This document shows, piece after piece, positions 6,243 to 6,962 of a stretch of DNA of 6,962 nucleotides. The notes under the pieces are model-generated. The model made no database searches. It was not told where the DNA came from and was given only the letters and a program-made list of their open reading frames with translations. The position numbers and the translations under genes were made by a program. How positions within the stretch are numbered: the stretch's first letter is position 1; each line of letters begins with the position of its first letter. The DNA is from UBA6100 sp049658145 (GTDB lineage Bacteria > Actinomycetota > Coriobacteriia > Anaerosomatales > Anaerosomataceae), in the NCBI GenBank assembly GCA_049658145.1, contig JBASOJ010000109.1, forward strand, positions 1-6,962. The letters are read 5' to 3'.

Positions 6243-6962
6243 TGGACCCGGCGGCCGAACGGGTCGCCCGGCTGCTTCGCGCTTACGGCGAGGAGTTGGC
6301 CTCGGCCGGCGCCGCGCAGGCGGAAGGCGCATTCACCGACCTGCCCGAGGCCGATGCGCTCATCAAGAGGTCGTCCGAGGCGTTCCTTCTCGGCATCCTG
6401 TTCACCCAGGGCATCCCTGCCGAGCGCGCCTGGGCGGGGCCCTACCTGCTTTCGCAGCGGCTCGGACATCTGGACCTCGACCGCATCGCTCGCGAGGAGG
6501 ATGCGGTGGCCTCGGCGGTCGCATCACCGCCCGCTCTGCACCGGTTCGTGCACACGCTCCCGGTGTGGATCTGCTCGGCTGCCCGCCGGGTGACAGTAGA
6601 GTACGCCGGCTCGGCGGCGCGCATCTGGGAACCGGGTTCCCACGTGCTCGATATCACGCAGCGCCTCATGGCGTTCGATGGCGTGGGGGAGAAGAAGGCG
6701 GCGATGGCGGTGGAGATCCTCCGTCGCCATTTCGGCGTGCCGATGACCGGTGCCGAGTGCGGGTCGGTGGCCTACGACGTCCACGTCCGCCGCGTGTTCC
6801 TCCGCACGGGGATGGCCGATGAGGATAGGCCAGAGGCCATCCGGGCTGCGGCGCGGCGGGCCTGTCCGGATGCGCCGGGCACGCTCGATCTGGCCGCCTG
6901 GCTCGTGGGGCGCGACTGGTGCCGGCCGCGAGATCCGCGATGCGACGGGTGCAGGCTTGCAC
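6242..6962 (+). CDS. HhH-GPD DNA glycosylase / endonuclease III-like protein (3' truncated by window)
   Basis: The frame is open for 240 codons from ATG 6242 to the window end. The family excises damaged bases from DNA, and endonuclease III members also cleave the abasic strand. Residues 41-68 (IKRSSEAFLLGILFTQGIPAERAW) match the endonuclease III core helix that carries the conserved glutamine (Q56). A helix-hairpin-helix MAFDGVGEKKAAMAV (143-157) places K151 at the catalytic lysine position, and AYDVHVRRV (177-185) places D179 at the catalytic aspartate. C227-x6-C234-x2-C237 matches the first three cysteines of the endonuclease III [4Fe-4S] motif; the fourth would lie beyond the window. Differences from classical Nth: a longer N-terminus, 28 rather than 18 residues between K and D, and low similarity elsewhere, so the substrate is unsure. 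No Shine-Dalgarno is obvious; translation is probably coupled to the overlapping Cys-rich gene. Confidence 0.85.
   Translation, partial: MDPAAERVARLLRAYGEELASAGAAQAEGAFTDLPEADALIKRSSEAFLLGILFTQGIPAERAWAGPYLLSQRLGHLDLDRIAREEDAVASAVASPPALHRFVHTLPVWICSAARRVTVEYAGSAARIWEPGSHVLDITQRLMAFDGVGEKKAAMAVEILRRHFGVPMTGAECGSVAYDVHVRRVFLRTGMADEDRPEAIRAAARRACPDAPGTLDLAAWLVGRDWCRPRDPRCDGCRLA

Noticed and set aside
5871..6332. N-terminal extension of the minus-strand flavoprotein to a 514-residue product
   Set aside because: The extra residues are Arg/Pro/Ala rich and overlap the Cys-rich and glycosylase genes; the FAD motif begins 12 residues after ATG 5870, which has its own ribosome-binding site.

Overview
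The window looks like chromosomal DNA of a GC-rich, B12-using bacterium. It is most likely a member of the Actinomycetota, perhaps a deep or anaerobic class such as Coriobacteriia. The reasons are the high GC of the protein genes, a dCTP deaminase closely resembling the mycobacterial bifunctional type, a coenzyme-B12-dependent ribonucleotide reductase, and the 23S/5S sequences. The taxon is an inference; no 16S gene is present. I see no insertion sequence, phage gene, CRISPR array or tRNA.

Layout. Positions 1-1027 hold the 3' part of a 23S rRNA gene, starting near E. coli position 1873. A hairpin-rich spacer follows, then 5S rRNA (about 1142-1259) enclosed by a perfect 18-bp processing stem. 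Next comes a short stand-alone NifU C-terminal-domain protein (1443-1664) with its own strong terminator (1685-1712). The 270-base gap before the next gene holds a candidate promoter and two sites matching the NrdR-box consensus, exactly 31 bp apart. These sit upstream of nrdJ (1941-4217, class II ribonucleotide reductase), which is followed after 10 bases by dcd (4228-4791). A flavoprotein of the geranylgeranyl-reductase family (4788-5870, minus strand) converges on dcd, and the two stop codons overlap. Divergent from it is a candidate promoter, then a 78-residue eight-cysteine protein of unknown function (6006-6242). Its stop codon overlaps the start of a HhH-GPD DNA glycosylase/endonuclease III-like gene (6242 to beyond the window end).

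How the genes fit together. nrdJ and dcd form a deoxynucleotide operon. NrdJ makes deoxyribonucleotides, and Dcd, probably the dUMP-forming bifunctional type, turns dCTP into dUMP for thymidylate synthesis. The tandem NrdR boxes imply repression of the pair when dATP/ATP is high. The Cys-rich protein and the glycosylase appear translationally coupled; this is the least explained part of the window. The NifU-domain protein would serve Fe-S cluster delivery. The endonuclease III-like product carries the start of a four-cysteine cluster motif and could be one of many clients, but nothing in the sequence links the two directly.
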